In this document: one piece after another, positions 24,301 to 33,611 of the stretch
Layout of the letters: each line of letters starts with the position of its first letter
How positions within the stretch are numbered: the stretch's first letter is position 1
DNA from: JBCCEJ01 sp039030335
Lineage (GTDB): Bacteria > Pseudomonadota > Gammaproteobacteria > HK1
Assembly (NCBI GenBank): GCA_039030335.1
Contig: JBCCEJ010000018.1
Coordinates: forward strand, 1 to 64,000
Direction: 5' to 3'
DNA length: 64,000 bases
Program-made: the position numbers and the translations under genes
The notes under the pieces: generated by a model
Seen by the model: the letters and a program-made list of their open reading frames with translations, nothing else
What the model was told of the DNA's origin: nothing
Database searches by the model: none

Positions 24301-25395
24301 ATGAACGCCACGTTCAAGGCCGCCAAGACTTCGGCTGGCAATTTCTTCGAGGACTTCTACGTCGGCCTGCAGTTACCGCATGCCACACCGCGGACGGTCA
24401 CTGCCGGTGACGTCGCGCACTACATCGCGCTCTACGGTACGCGTTTCGCGGTGCATTCGTCCGACGAGTTCGCGCGCAAATCCGGCCACCCGGCTGCGCC
24501 GGTCGACGACCTGCTCGTGTTTCACATCGTGTTCGGTAAGAGCGTGCCGGACGTGTCGGTCAATGCCGTGGCCAATCTCGGTTATGCCAACGGCGTATTC
24601 GGCGTGCCCGTCTATCCCGGCGACACGCTGACCGCGACCTCCGAAGTCGTCGGGCTGCGGCAGAACTCAAACGGCAAGACCGGCACGGTCTATGTGCGTA
24701 CCACGGGCCACAATCAGCGTGGTGAGGTGGTTTTGGTCTATACGCGCTGGGTTATGGTCGCCCGGCGCGACCCGCGCGGCGCTCCACCCGAGCCGGCGAT
24801 CCCTTCGCTCCGCGAGGCGCCGGATCTGAACGGCCTTGTCTGCTACCTGCGCTTTGCCCCGGGCGCGTTTGACTGCGCGCTTTCGGGCAGCCCCTATCTC
24901 TTTGAAGACTATGCGGTTGGTGAGCGCATCGACCACGTCGACGGTATGACGGTTGAACAAGCGTGTCATATGAGCGCAACCCGCCTCTATCAGAACACAG
25001 CCAAGGTGCACTTCAACGAACTCACGGAGCGCTCGGGCCGGTTCGGTCAGCGGCTGGTATACGGCGGGCACGTCATGAGTGTCGCGAGAGCTGCTTCGTA
25101 CAACGGTCTCGCGAATGCTCTCGGCATCGCGGCCATCAACGGCGGGACCCACGCCGGCCCGATCGTCGCCGGCGACACGGTGCACGCCTGGAGCGAGGTG
25201 CTCGATTCGACCGCCGTAGCCGGGCGCGACGACGTCGGCGCCCTTCGGTTGCGCACGGTCGCGGTCAAGGGCAGGTCTGCCGATGGATTTCCCTATCGCG
25301 CGCCGGGGGGTAGTTACGACCCGTGTGTCGTGCTGGATTTTGACTACACGGTATGGATGCCGACCCGCGCCGCCGCCGGTATCGCGGCCGTTTGA
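24301..25395 (+). CDS. Mesaconyl-CoA (2-methylfumaryl-CoA) hydratase, MaoC-type
   Basis: In the ethylmalonyl-CoA pathway this enzyme hydrates mesaconyl-CoA to beta-methylmalyl-CoA. The 364-residue protein has two hot-dog domains (about 12-165 and 200-350), the usual form for this hydratase: NFFEDFYVGLQLPHATPRTV at the start and KVHFNELTERSGRFGQRLVYGGHVMS in the second half. The ATG at 24301 is chosen because GTGAGG lies 7 bases upstream; an ATG at 24295 is too close to it. The lyase gene that acts next in the pathway follows after 28 bases. The context strongly supports the assignment. Confidence 0.9.
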   Translation: MNATFKAAKTSAGNFFEDFYVGLQLPHATPRTVTAGDVAHYIALYGTRFAVHSSDEFARKSGHPAAPVDDLLVFHIVFGKSVPDVSVNAVANLGYANGVFGVPVYPGDTLTATSEVVGLRQNSNGKTGTVYVRTTGHNQRGEVVLVYTRWVMVARRDPRGAPPEPAIPSLREAPDLNGLVCYLRFAPGAFDCALSGSPYLFEDYAVGERIDHVDGMTVEQACHMSATRLYQNTAKVHFNELTERSGRFGQRLVYGGHVMSVARAASYNGLANALGIAAINGGTHAGPIVAGDTVHAWSEVLDSTAVAGRDDVGALRLRTVAVKGRSADGFPYRAPGGSYDPCVVLDFDYTVWMPTRAAAGIAAV

Positions 25396-25423
25396 TGGCG
25401 CATTGACCCAGTTGGAGCCAACC

Positions 25424-26470
25424 ATGCAGAAAACCCCGGCCAACTTCTACAAGCCGCTCGCCATCGGAGCCCCGCCGCCGCCGCGCACGCTGCCTCTGGC
25501 ACTGGAGCGAACGGTGCACTTCCTGCCACCCCACAACGAGAAGATCTGCGCCAAGGCAGCGTCGATCATTCGCGAGGTCGACGTGCTGCTTGGCAATCTG
25601 GAGGACGCGATTCCGGCGGGGGCCAAAGCCGAGGCACGCGCTGGTTTCATCCGCGTCGCCCGTGACAACGACTTCAGCCGTACCGGACTGTGGACCCGCG
25701 TCAATGCGTTGAACAGCCCCTGGTTCCTGGATGACGTCACCGACATCGTGGGTGCGGTAGGTGACGCGCTCGATGTGCTGATGGTGCCGAAGGTCGAAGG
25801 TCCGTGGGACATCCATTATGTAGACCAGCTGCTGGCGCAGCTGGAAGCGCGTCACGGGGTGACCTCGCCGATTCTGGTGCACGCGATCCTCGAAACCGCC
25901 GAAGGGGTCAGGAACGTCGATGCCATCGCCGCGGCCAGCCCGCGTATGCACGGCATGAGCCTCGGTCCGGCCGATCTCGCCGCATCCCGCGGAATGAAGA
26001 CGACCCGTGTAGGCGGCGGACATCCAGGCTACGGCGTGTTGGCCGACCAGGAGGGCGGTCAGCACGAGCGATCGTGGTTCCAGCAGGATCTCTGGCACTA
26101 CACCGTCGCGAAAATGGTTGACGCCTGCCAGAGTCACGGGCTCAAGGCTTTTTACGGGCCGTTCGGTGATTTCAGCGACCCGCAAGCGTGTGAAGCCCAG
26201 TTTCGCAACGCGTTCTTGCAAGGTTGCGTCGGCGCCTGGACGCTGCACCCGTCGCAGATCGAGATCGCCAAGCATGTGTTCAGTCCGGACGTCGAGGAAG
26301 TGGCGTTCGCCCGACGGATCCTCGACGCCATGCCCGATGGCACAGGTGCGGTCATGATCGATGGCAAAATGCAGGACGATGCGACGTGGAAGCAGGCGAA
26401 GGTCATCTACGATCTCGCTTGTCTGGTCGCCGGGAAGGATCCGGCCCGGGCGGATCAGTACGGTTTGTAA
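25424..26470 (+). CDS. mcl1: L-malyl-CoA/beta-methylmalyl-CoA lyase
   Basis: The lyase splits beta-methylmalyl-CoA into glyoxylate and propionyl-CoA, and can also condense or split malyl-CoA. The 348-residue protein belongs to the CitE/HpcH family: the Mg-binding glutamate is in ILVHAILETAEGVRNV, and MSLGPADLAASRGMK is the hallmark of the Mcl1 group, in contrast to CitE. TTGGAG precedes ATG 25424. It is the last gene of the ethylmalonyl-CoA cluster. Methylsuccinyl-CoA dehydrogenase, ethylmalonyl-CoA epimerase and malyl-CoA thioesterase, needed for a complete route, are not in this window. Confidence 0.92.
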   Translation: MQKTPANFYKPLAIGAPPPPRTLPLALERTVHFLPPHNEKICAKAASIIREVDVLLGNLEDAIPAGAKAEARAGFIRVARDNDFSRTGLWTRVNALNSPWFLDDVTDIVGAVGDALDVLMVPKVEGPWDIHYVDQLLAQLEARHGVTSPILVHAILETAEGVRNVDAIAAASPRMHGMSLGPADLAASRGMKTTRVGGGHPGYGVLADQEGGQHERSWFQQDLWHYTVAKMVDACQSHGLKAFYGPFGDFSDPQACEAQFRNAFLQGCVGAWTLHPSQIEIAKHVFSPDVEEVAFARRILDAMPDGTGAVMIDGKMQDDATWKQAKVIYDLACLVAGKDPARADQYGL

Positions 26471-26489
26471 CGGACGTGCGGTAACTCGA

Positions 26490-27446
26490 TTGGCGGCAAC
26501 TCTGGAAGCGGCGCGCGCTTCGCTCGCCCGTCTACCGTCTCCGCAACTGCGCGAATCGTTGCCCGTTCCGCGCGGTTACAGCCTCGCGCTCAGTTTCAAT
26601 CACGTCGGCATGGGGCGGGCCGATCCAACTCAGCAGGTGCGCGGGGTCGAGGGGGCGCTGGCACTGCAAGGACCTGACGGCCCGCTGAGCATTGCGGCGC
26701 TTCAGGAAGCCGACCATCTGGACGTGTTCGTCTGGGGTGCCGACAGCGAGTGGATTCGACCTCGTCTCCCAGCCCTGTTCGGGCTGCTGGACCGTCCGTT
26801 CGCGTTTCAGCCGGACGCGCCGTCTCTGCGGCGTCTCGCCAGGCGCTACGCGGGACTCCACCTTACGCGGCTACCACGGCTCAGCACGCGGCTTATGCAG
26901 ATCGTCATGCTGCAACTCATCAGCTGGCGCGACGCGACGCGGGCCTGGCGGCGTTTCATCAGCGCCCATGGGGTGGCCGCACCTGGTATTACCGTGCTGC
27001 GCGCCCCGCCGCGCATGTCGACGGTTGCCAGATTGTCGCCAGAGGCGTTCGTGGCTTGTGGACTCACCCACGCCCAGGGGCGTGCGATTATCAACATCGC
27101 CGCCCATGAGCGCCTGGTCGAACGGCAGAGCGCGCAGGCGCCCGGTGCCGCCGTCGCTGCGCTGACCGGTCTCCACGGGATCGGACCCTGGAGCGCAAAC
27201 TATCTGTTGGGTACGGCTTGCGGGTTTGCCGACGCGCAGCTGTTGGGCGACTTTGGCTTGCCCCACAGCGTGGCGTGGACGCTGACCGGCGCCCCGCGCG
27301 CCGACGATGCGCAAATGCTCGAACTGCTCGAGCCCTACCGGCCGCACCGCTTCCGAATCGTGCGCTGGATCTGGGCGAGCGCCATCCACGCCCCGCGGCG
27401 GGGACCCCGCATGGCTCCGAACGCAACGGGTCGGCCTGTGGTTTGA
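26490..27446 (+). CDS. DNA-3-methyladenine glycosylase family protein (AlkA-like, HhH-GPD)
   Basis: The protein should remove alkylated bases from DNA. The helix-hairpin-helix is LTGLHGIGPWSANYLLG, followed by the GPD segment LLGDFGLPHSV, whose Asp would be the catalytic residue. An AlkA-type N-terminal region precedes (about 1-120). The start is uncertain: no ATG fits without overlapping the lyase gene by more than 100 bases, so TTG 26490 is proposed (318 residues). The location after the ethylmalonyl-CoA cluster looks incidental. Confidence 0.78.
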   Translation: MAATLEAARASLARLPSPQLRESLPVPRGYSLALSFNHVGMGRADPTQQVRGVEGALALQGPDGPLSIAALQEADHLDVFVWGADSEWIRPRLPALFGLLDRPFAFQPDAPSLRRLARRYAGLHLTRLPRLSTRLMQIVMLQLISWRDATRAWRRFISAHGVAAPGITVLRAPPRMSTVARLSPEAFVACGLTHAQGRAIINIAAHERLVERQSAQAPGAAVAALTGLHGIGPWSANYLLGTACGFADAQLLGDFGLPHSVAWTLTGAPRADDAQMLELLEPYRPHRFRIVRWIWASAIHAPRRGPRMAPNATGRPVV

Positions 27447-27528
27447 AGCGAAGCGATCGGCGGCGCCGCGCAAACGCCCGCGCTTGATACGATAAATGGC
27501 AACACTGGACTGACCGGACCCTTTTGCC

Positions 27529-29169
27529 ATGACCGCCGACCGTTCCTATCGAGATTTGCAGGAGCACATCGAGGCGCTGGATGCAGCTGGCCTCCTGCAC
27601 CGCATCGACGCGCCGGTAAACAAGGACACGCAGATGCATCCGCTGGTGCGCTGGCAGTACCGCGGCGGTATCGAAGAGCCTGATCGCAAGGCGTTCTTGT
27701 TTACGAACGTGACGGACAGCCGCGGCCGCAAGTACGACATTCCGGTAGTCATTGGCGCACTCGCGGGAACGGCCGAGATCTATCGGATCGGGATGGACTG
27801 TGATCTCGCCGACGTCGGCCAGAAGTGGAGCCGCGCGATCGCCAATCCCATCGGGCCCGTCGAAGTGACCGACGCACCTTGTCAGCAGGTGGTTATGCAG
27901 GGCGACGCATTGAAAGGCGAAGGCAACGGCGTCGATGCGCTGCCGGTGCCGATCTCCACACCCGGTTTCGACGCCGGTCCTTATCTGACCGCCGCTACCT
28001 GGATCACCGCCGATCCGGACGACGGTGTGCAGAACATGGGCGTTTACCGCGGCAACCTGAAGGCGCCGGATCGTATCGCGGTAATGATGCTGATATCGCT
28101 GTCCGCGGGCGGTTACTACCACTGGAAGAAATACAAGGCCCGTGGACAGAAGATGCCCGTGTGCATCGTGCTCGGCTGCCCGCCGGCCGTCGAATTCACT
28201 GGCCCGCAGAAACTCCAGATGGGCCAGGATGAACTGGGCGTTGCCGGCGCGCTCGCGGGGGGACCTATCCACGTGGTGAAAGCCGTCACCAATGACCTGC
28301 GCGTACCGGCCGACGCCGAGGTCATCATCGAGGGACTGATAGACGACGAATACCTCGAACCGGAAGGACCGTTCGGCGAGTCGCACGGATACGTCGCGCT
28401 CGAAGAGTTCAATCTGGTCATGCAGGTGACGGCTATAACGCGTAAGCGCGCGCCGGTCATCCCGTCGATCATTTCCCAGGTGACGCCGAGCGAATCCAGC
28501 GTCATCAAGCGCGTCGCTTACGAGCCGCTCTATCTCAGTCACCTGCGCGACACGATGAGCGTCAAGGGCGTGGTGCGGGTTTCGTTGCACGAGCCGTTGA
28601 CCAATCTTCGCCGCGTTGTGCTCGTGCAGTTCGAGCGGGGTGTCGCGAAAACCGAAATCTGGCGAGCGCTGTACGGTGCCGCATCGTTGCAGCCGGCAAC
28701 CGGCAAATACGTGATCGCGATCAACGAGGACATCGATCCGGAAAACGGTGACGCGGTCTTCTGGGCGCTTGGCTATCGGGCAAATCCGGCTCTCGACGTG
28801 CAGATCCTCGGGCATCGTGCGCGGGGGCACGGTCCAGTGCTGAAAGGCGTGGATAGCGATTCGACCATGCTGATCGATGCGACGCTGAAGGCCGACATGC
28901 CGCCGGTCGCGTTGCCCAAGGAAGAGTTCATGCTGGAAGCGAAAGCGCTATGGGAAGAATTAGGTTTGCCGAAGCTCAAGCCCGAGTCGCCGTGGCACGG
29001 CTACTCGCTCGGCGACTGGTCGGACCGGTGGGAGCAGATGGCGAGGCGTGCGACCGATGGTGACTACCTGCGCAATGGCGAGATCACCTGGCAGCAGCGG
29101 CGGAAGGTGGCCGAACCGCAAACGCCGATCGCCGACGTGCTGGACGATGTGTTTGGCGCGGATGATTAG
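27529..29169 (+). CDS. UbiD-family prenyl-FMN-dependent decarboxylase
   Basis: The 546-residue enzyme belongs to the reversible decarboxylases that use prenylated FMN made by UbiX. The family core is clear: RGGIEEPDRKAFLFTNV, NMGVYRGNLK, and the active-site stretch EGPFGESHGYVA near residue 280. Tail residues 440-546 contain a UbiD-type C-terminal segment with IDATLKADMP. The family acts on aromatic, heteroaromatic and unsaturated aliphatic acids. No ubiX or ubiquinone gene is adjacent, so the function is more likely catabolic than ubiquinone synthesis, but that is inference. No strong ribosome site is seen before ATG 27529. Confidence 0.9.
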   Translation: MTADRSYRDLQEHIEALDAAGLLHRIDAPVNKDTQMHPLVRWQYRGGIEEPDRKAFLFTNVTDSRGRKYDIPVVIGALAGTAEIYRIGMDCDLADVGQKWSRAIANPIGPVEVTDAPCQQVVMQGDALKGEGNGVDALPVPISTPGFDAGPYLTAATWITADPDDGVQNMGVYRGNLKAPDRIAVMMLISLSAGGYYHWKKYKARGQKMPVCIVLGCPPAVEFTGPQKLQMGQDELGVAGALAGGPIHVVKAVTNDLRVPADAEVIIEGLIDDEYLEPEGPFGESHGYVALEEFNLVMQVTAITRKRAPVIPSIISQVTPSESSVIKRVAYEPLYLSHLRDTMSVKGVVRVSLHEPLTNLRRVVLVQFERGVAKTEIWRALYGAASLQPATGKYVIAINEDIDPENGDAVFWALGYRANPALDVQILGHRARGHGPVLKGVDSDSTMLIDATLKADMPPVALPKEEFMLEAKALWEELGLPKLKPESPWHGYSLGDWSDRWEQMARRATDGDYLRNGEITWQQRRKVAEPQTPIADVLDDVFGADD

Positions 29170-29218
29170 GTCGCCATCGCGTTGCGACAGGCCCCCGGCG
29201 GCAGTTGCGGATGGGTGG

Positions 29219-30136
29219 CTATTGAATGCTGCTCGCGGCCCAGGTGCCCCAAAAGCTGACCGTTATCACACTCGTGACGGTTTGCGCCGTGATGATCGTT
29301 GCCATCAGTTCATGATCGCCGCCCAGTTGTTTCGCCACCAGATAGCCGCTCGGCGAGGATGGCATGGCGGCGCACAGGACCGCGATCGCGGTCACGAGCG
29401 GCGGCGTTTGCAACCATGCGCAGATCGCCATCATGAAGCACGGCATGAACACGAGCTTCAGCGCGAGCGAAGCCCCGATCCGTGGCCCCGGGCGGCGTAG
29501 TGCATTCAGATTCAGTGCCGCACCGACAGTTAGCAGACCGACCGGCAACGCCGCGCGACCCAACAGTTCGAACAGAAAGAACTGGTCGATGAATGGCCCA
29601 AGCCCCGCGACGTTCAATGCGACACCGAGCAGTACCGAGAACACCATCGGGTTGCGCACCACCGCACTCAGGATCTCGAGCGGTGAGCGGTTGCCATGCC
29701 CGGCCACGTAAGCGTAGACACTGAGACCGTTCGACAGCGGTACCCACGCGGCGACCATGATGGCGAGCAGTGGCAGCGTCTCAGGTCCCAGCAGGGCGAG
29801 CGTCACCGCAATGGCCAGCAGACCGTTTAGCCTTATCGAGCCCTGGTGTACGGATGCGAAACTCGGTGCAGCCCAGCCCGCGAGCCGCCGGACGAGCAGC
29901 ATCGGCACGCTCATGCCCACGATCGTGATAGCGATCGCGATCGCGAACTTGCCGGCACCGACGCTCAGTGGATTGGTTGCGAGACTGTCGATGATCAGCG
30001 CGGGCAGCAGGATCCGGTAGCCGAGCTTCTCCGCAGGTGCCCAGAATCCATGGTCCAGAAAGCCCGAATGCCGCGCCCAGTAGCCTGCGACGATCAGGAC
30101 AAACACGGGCGTGATGAGCAAGACGACGTGCAGCAT
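29219..30136 (-). CDS. AEC-family (auxin efflux carrier-like) transporter
   Basis: This 305-residue inner-membrane protein has about ten hydrophobic spans arranged in two halves (residues 1-150 and 160-305), as in the AEC/BART superfamily. Characteristic parts are VLIVAGYWARHSGFL at the start, NPMVFSVLLGVALNVAG in the middle and AAMPSSPSGYLVAKQ near the end. Bacterial members export or take up malonate, malate or related acids. It converges on the UbiD gene and follows the kinase gene on the same strand after 61 bases. Substrate unknown. Confidence 0.88.
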   Translation of the reverse strand: MLHVVLLITPVFVLIVAGYWARHSGFLDHGFWAPAEKLGYRILLPALIIDSLATNPLSVGAGKFAIAIAITIVGMSVPMLLVRRLAGWAAPSFASVHQGSIRLNGLLAIAVTLALLGPETLPLLAIMVAAWVPLSNGLSVYAYVAGHGNRSPLEILSAVVRNPMVFSVLLGVALNVAGLGPFIDQFFLFELLGRAALPVGLLTVGAALNLNALRRPGPRIGASLALKLVFMPCFMMAICAWLQTPPLVTAIAVLCAAMPSSPSGYLVAKQLGGDHELMATIITAQTVTSVITVSFWGTWAASSIQ

Positions 30137-30197
30137 GCAATGACTCGACGGGGATTGAGAACCGGCCGGCTCGAGAAGATTTGGAAGTCCGACCCGG

Positions 30198-31679
30198 TCA
30201 GCGGCCCAGGCGGCGCACCAGAAGATGAGTGACGAGGCCCATCGTCACCAGCGTCAGGCAGAATGCCAGCACCTGCTCGACCGACGCCCGGTTCGCCGGT
30301 TGATACAGCTCGGCGATAAGCACCAGGGTCAGGTAACAGCATGATATCAGCGCCGTCGTGATCCAAATCATGCGCGCAGTTGGCAGGGCCAGCGCAGCGA
30401 CGCCGATCATCGGTACGTAAACCGCGACCGGTGCGCTGAGCGGTCCGCGGTCGAATGCGAAAGCGGCGGTCGCCGCGAGTACGGGCAACGCGATCAGGGA
30501 AATACTGGTCAGTACTTGCGCCCGCCCGGCGTCGCGGAGTTGCTGCAGGAGCGGACCGGCTGCGAAGCCGACGGCCGCGACTCCGGTCACGTACCAGTGA
30601 AACGTACCGCTGTGTAACGGGTCGCCCATCATGGCGAGTGCAAGGTGCAGCAGGTAGAAGGCACCGAAGCCAAAAAACGTAAGCGCTACGATGGGTTTGC
30701 GCACGACCCAGCGTTGCAGCTTCTCGAAGCTTGTCAAAGCGCGCGCAGCGATCGGTTCACCCAGCAGGAATTGTTGCAGGTCGTCGGCGAGCGCCTCGGC
30801 GCTCTGGTAGCGGGCTTCGGGCACTTTCATCATGCAGCGCAGGCAGATGGTTTCCAGATCGGCCGGTATGCCCGATTGCACCTCACCCGGTGCAACCGGA
30901 TCATCGTTCAAGACTTTTTGCATCGTGCGCAGCGGATCGTCGGACGAAAACGGCGGCCGGCCGGTCAGCAGGCGGTAGAGAACGGTCCCGAGCGCGTAGA
31001 TGTCCGCGCGCTCGTCTGCATCAGCAACGCGCCCGGCAGCCTGCTCAGGTGCCATGTAGGCAGGTGTGCCCATCGGTAGTCCGGTGCGGGTGAGGTCACT
31101 GTCTTCGGCCAGGTCGCGGGCGAGTCCGAAGTCGGTGATCTTGACGATCGGTGGGGCAGGCACTTGCGAACCTTCGCCGCAGGTCGGGGCGTTGTCGGCG
31201 CGGTCTTCTGCGGCATACACGAGTATGTTGGCGGGCTTCAGATCGCGATGGACTATTCCGTGTTGATGACAGTACTCGATGGTGCGGGCGAGATGCGCGA
31301 CGAGCGCGGCGCACCACAGCGGCGGTTGCGGCGTGTCGCCAACGTGGCGATGCAAACCGCCGCCGTCGATGAGCTCCAATGCCATGAACGGCCGGTCTTC
31401 GTATTCTCCGACCGCGAAGATCTGCACGATGCCCGGGTGTTGCAGCCGTGCGATCGAACGGGCTTCGCGTTGGAAACGGGCGCGAGCCTCGGCGTCAGCA
31501 TGTGCCGGGTCCAGTACGAATTTCAGTGCAACAGGACGCGCCAGAGACTGATGATGCGCGCGGTACACGACACTGGTACCGCCTCGGCCCAGTTCATCGA
31601 AAACGTCGTATCCCGGAACCTGTGGCGGGGTCGAAGCTCGGGTCGGGCTTTCGTTGATGGACGGTGGGCGTTCGGTCAT
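30198..31679 (-). CDS. Membrane-anchored Hanks-type Ser/Thr protein kinase
   Basis: The 493-residue protein has an N-terminal cytoplasmic kinase domain and a C-terminal membrane region. The catalytic elements are intact: GRGGTSVVYR (31-40), Lys53 (ALKF), Glu72, HRDLKPAN (144-151), DFG (183-185) and a GTPAYMAPEQ activation segment. The kinase is the RD type, which usually needs activation-loop phosphorylation. Residues about 330-490 contain five or six membrane spans and no extracellular sensor domain. The C-terminal region may sense the membrane itself. The ECF sigma gene is 84 bases upstream on the same strand, so a regulatory link is possible. Confidence 0.92.
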   Translation of the reverse strand: MTERPPSINESPTRASTPPQVPGYDVFDELGRGGTSVVYRAHHQSLARPVALKFVLDPAHADAEARARFQREARSIARLQHPGIVQIFAVGEYEDRPFMALELIDGGGLHRHVGDTPQPPLWCAALVAHLARTIEYCHQHGIVHRDLKPANILVYAAEDRADNAPTCGEGSQVPAPPIVKITDFGLARDLAEDSDLTRTGLPMGTPAYMAPEQAAGRVADADERADIYALGTVLYRLLTGRPPFSSDDPLRTMQKVLNDDPVAPGEVQSGIPADLETICLRCMMKVPEARYQSAEALADDLQQFLLGEPIAARALTSFEKLQRWVVRKPIVALTFFGFGAFYLLHLALAMMGDPLHSGTFHWYVTGVAAVGFAAGPLLQQLRDAGRAQVLTSISLIALPVLAATAAFAFDRGPLSAPVAVYVPMIGVAALALPTARMIWITTALISCCYLTLVLIAELYQPANRASVEQVLAFCLTLVTMGLVTHLLVRRLGR

Positions 31680-31763
31680 CTGGCTATGGCGGGACCGTGT
31701 GTCCGGGCGCGCAAAAACGCGGCTGGAGGCAAGTTGCGCATATCTCCCGTCAGGCCTGCAAGT

Positions 31764-33059
31764 TCATCGATCGTTCGCAGTGCCCGCCGTCGGCGTAATT
31801 GCTTCGCCGTTCCCGGTCAGCACCTCGATCCGTTCGAGCAAGAACCGACGCTCCGCTGCGTTGGTCGTGAGCGCGAGCGCGCGCTCATAGGCTGACATCG
31901 CCTCGGCGCGATCGCCGGCGCGCTTGAGCATATCGGCACGCGCCAGGTGATAGGGTTGGTAGCGCGCCATGGCCGGGTCGCTGCCGAGCGGTGCGAGCGC
32001 GCGTAGCCCGGTTGCGGCGCCGTGTGCGTAAGACAGCGCGATGGCACCGTTGACGCGCACCACGGCGCTCGGCTGGAGGCCGTACAACTGGTCGTAGTAG
32101 CGCGCGATCGATTCCCAGTTCGTAGCATCGTAGTCAGTGGCCGTCGCGTGCTCGGCGCTGATGCGCGCCTGCAGTTCGTACGGCCCGGCTTCATGCGGCA
32201 CGATGGTAAGTACGCTCAGCTGATGCATGCCTTCGTCGATCGCGGGGCGGTCCCAACGTTTTCGGTCCTGCGCAGCGAGTGTCAGGATGTTGCCATCGGC
32301 ATCGGTACGCGCGATGCGCCGCGAGTCGTGCAACAGCATCAGCGCCAGCAGACCGCCGGCTTCCGTGGCATCGGGCGCGAGCCGACTCACAATACGCCCA
32401 AGCCGAATCGCCTCCTCGCACAGTTCGGCACGCACGATGTCGTTGCCGGCCGTCGCGGCGTAGCCTTCGTTGAAGATGAGATACAGCACCGAGAGGACCG
32501 AGTCGAGGCGCTCCGGCCAGAGTTCAGGCGGTGGAATCTGATAAGGGATTCCGGCCGCCTTGATCTTGTGTTTGGCACGGACCAGACGCTGCGCCATCGT
32601 CGCTTCCGGGACGAGAAAGGCGCGCGCGATCTCCACGGTGCTGAGGCGTCCAAGGGTCTTCAGTGTCAGCGCTACACGCGCGGGCTCTGCCAGTGCCGGA
32701 TGGCAACAGGTGAAGATGAGCCGCAGGCGCTCGTCTTCCAATGGCTCGTCGTCGAGCGCGTCAACTTCGTCTTCGACGATGCCGTCGGCGTGCACCTCGT
32801 AGCGCACGGCATCGCTCTTGGACTGAAAATTACCCGCCCGGCGCAGCAGGTCGATCGCGCGTCGCCTGGCCGTCTTGAACAACCAGCCAGCCGGGTTGCC
32901 CGGCAACCCGGCTTCGGGCCATTTTTCGAGTGCACGCTCCAATGCATCCTGCAGCGCGTCTTCGGCCAGTGCCAGGTCGTTCAATTCCACGGCGAGCGCC
33001 GCGAGCACCCGGCCGCGCGATTCGCGCACGATGGCGCCGAGGCTCTGATTGACTGACAC
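31764..33059 (-). CDS. ECF42-type RNA polymerase sigma factor with TPR-like C-terminal extension
   Basis: The 431-residue protein has sigma region 2 at the start (DLALAEDALQDALERALEKWP and GWLFKTARRRAIDLLRR), region 4 at about 125-175 (RLSTVEIARAFLVPEATMAQRLVRAKHKI), and a long C-terminal part (185-431) with helical repeats, LNEGYAA-type motif (LIFNEGYAATAGN) and a terminal TPR-like pair. This layout, with no anti-sigma gene but a DGPF protein next door, defines the ECF42 group, where the C-terminal extension controls activity. Its ATG lies 27 bases after the stop of the DGPF gene, so the pair is an operon. Confidence 0.92.
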   Translation of the reverse strand: MSVNQSLGAIVRESRGRVLAALAVELNDLALAEDALQDALERALEKWPEAGLPGNPAGWLFKTARRRAIDLLRRAGNFQSKSDAVRYEVHADGIVEDEVDALDDEPLEDERLRLIFTCCHPALAEPARVALTLKTLGRLSTVEIARAFLVPEATMAQRLVRAKHKIKAAGIPYQIPPPELWPERLDSVLSVLYLIFNEGYAATAGNDIVRAELCEEAIRLGRIVSRLAPDATEAGGLLALMLLHDSRRIARTDADGNILTLAAQDRKRWDRPAIDEGMHQLSVLTIVPHEAGPYELQARISAEHATATDYDATNWESIARYYDQLYGLQPSAVVRVNGAIALSYAHGAATGLRALAPLGSDPAMARYQPYHLARADMLKRAGDRAEAMSAYERALALTTNAAERRFLLERIEVLTGNGEAITPTAGTANDR

Positions 33060-33086
33060 GTGCGACTGTCGGAGCGACCCGCCCGC

Positions 33087-33440
33087 TCAGTTATCGAACA
33101 TCATCACGGGCCGTACTTCCACAGTCCCGAGTCTGGCCGACGGTATTCGCGCGGCCAATGCGATCGCTTCATCCAGATTGTCACAATCGACCATGTAGAA
33201 TCCGCCCAGCTGTTCGCGGGTCTCGGCGAATGGTCCGTCCGTGGTCGTGACCTTGCCGTCCCGAACCTGCACGCTGGTCGCGGTCGCAACCGGTTCCAGG
33301 GCTTCGCCTCCAAGCATCTTGCCGGATTCCCTGACTTCCTCGGTGAACGTGAAGTAGGCCTGCATGTGTTGTTCCATTTCCGGCGTGCCCGGTTTTGGTT
33401 CGGCGGCTTCGTCGCTGTAGATGAGCAGAAGGTATTGCAT
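33087..33440 (-). CDS. DGPF/YCII-domain protein, ECF42 partner
   Basis: The 117-residue protein has a YCII-like ferredoxin fold and the signature TTDGPFAETREQLGGFYMVDC that names the DGPF family. The ATG at 33440 has GAGGAA upstream. Genes of this family are the usual neighbours and targets of ECF42 sigma factors; their biochemical role is not established. It is co-transcribed with the sigma gene downstream, giving possible autoregulation. Confidence 0.9.
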   Translation of the reverse strand: MQYLLLIYSDEAAEPKPGTPEMEQHMQAYFTFTEEVRESGKMLGGEALEPVATATSVQVRDGKVTTTDGPFAETREQLGGFYMVDCDNLDEAIALAARIPSARLGTVEVRPVMMFDN

Positions 33441-33611
33441 GAGCGAAGGTTCCTCAGGGTACGGCAGACCGACCAACCGGTCCGTTCAGCATACAGACGA
33501 TCGGGGATCGCCGGTTTCGACATGCGGGAGCGGTTTTGTCCGAATCGAGGCGAGTTGCGCGCAGCGCACGCTTCCCGGCGCTGTCGAACATACAGGCGCC
33601 ATGGTCCGCAG

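Noticed and set aside
27091..28830. Long open frame (579 codons) on the minus strand
   Set aside because: It lies antisense to the clear ubiD-family gene and the glycosylase gene, and its translation shows no domain. High-GC coding DNA often leaves such open antisense frames.
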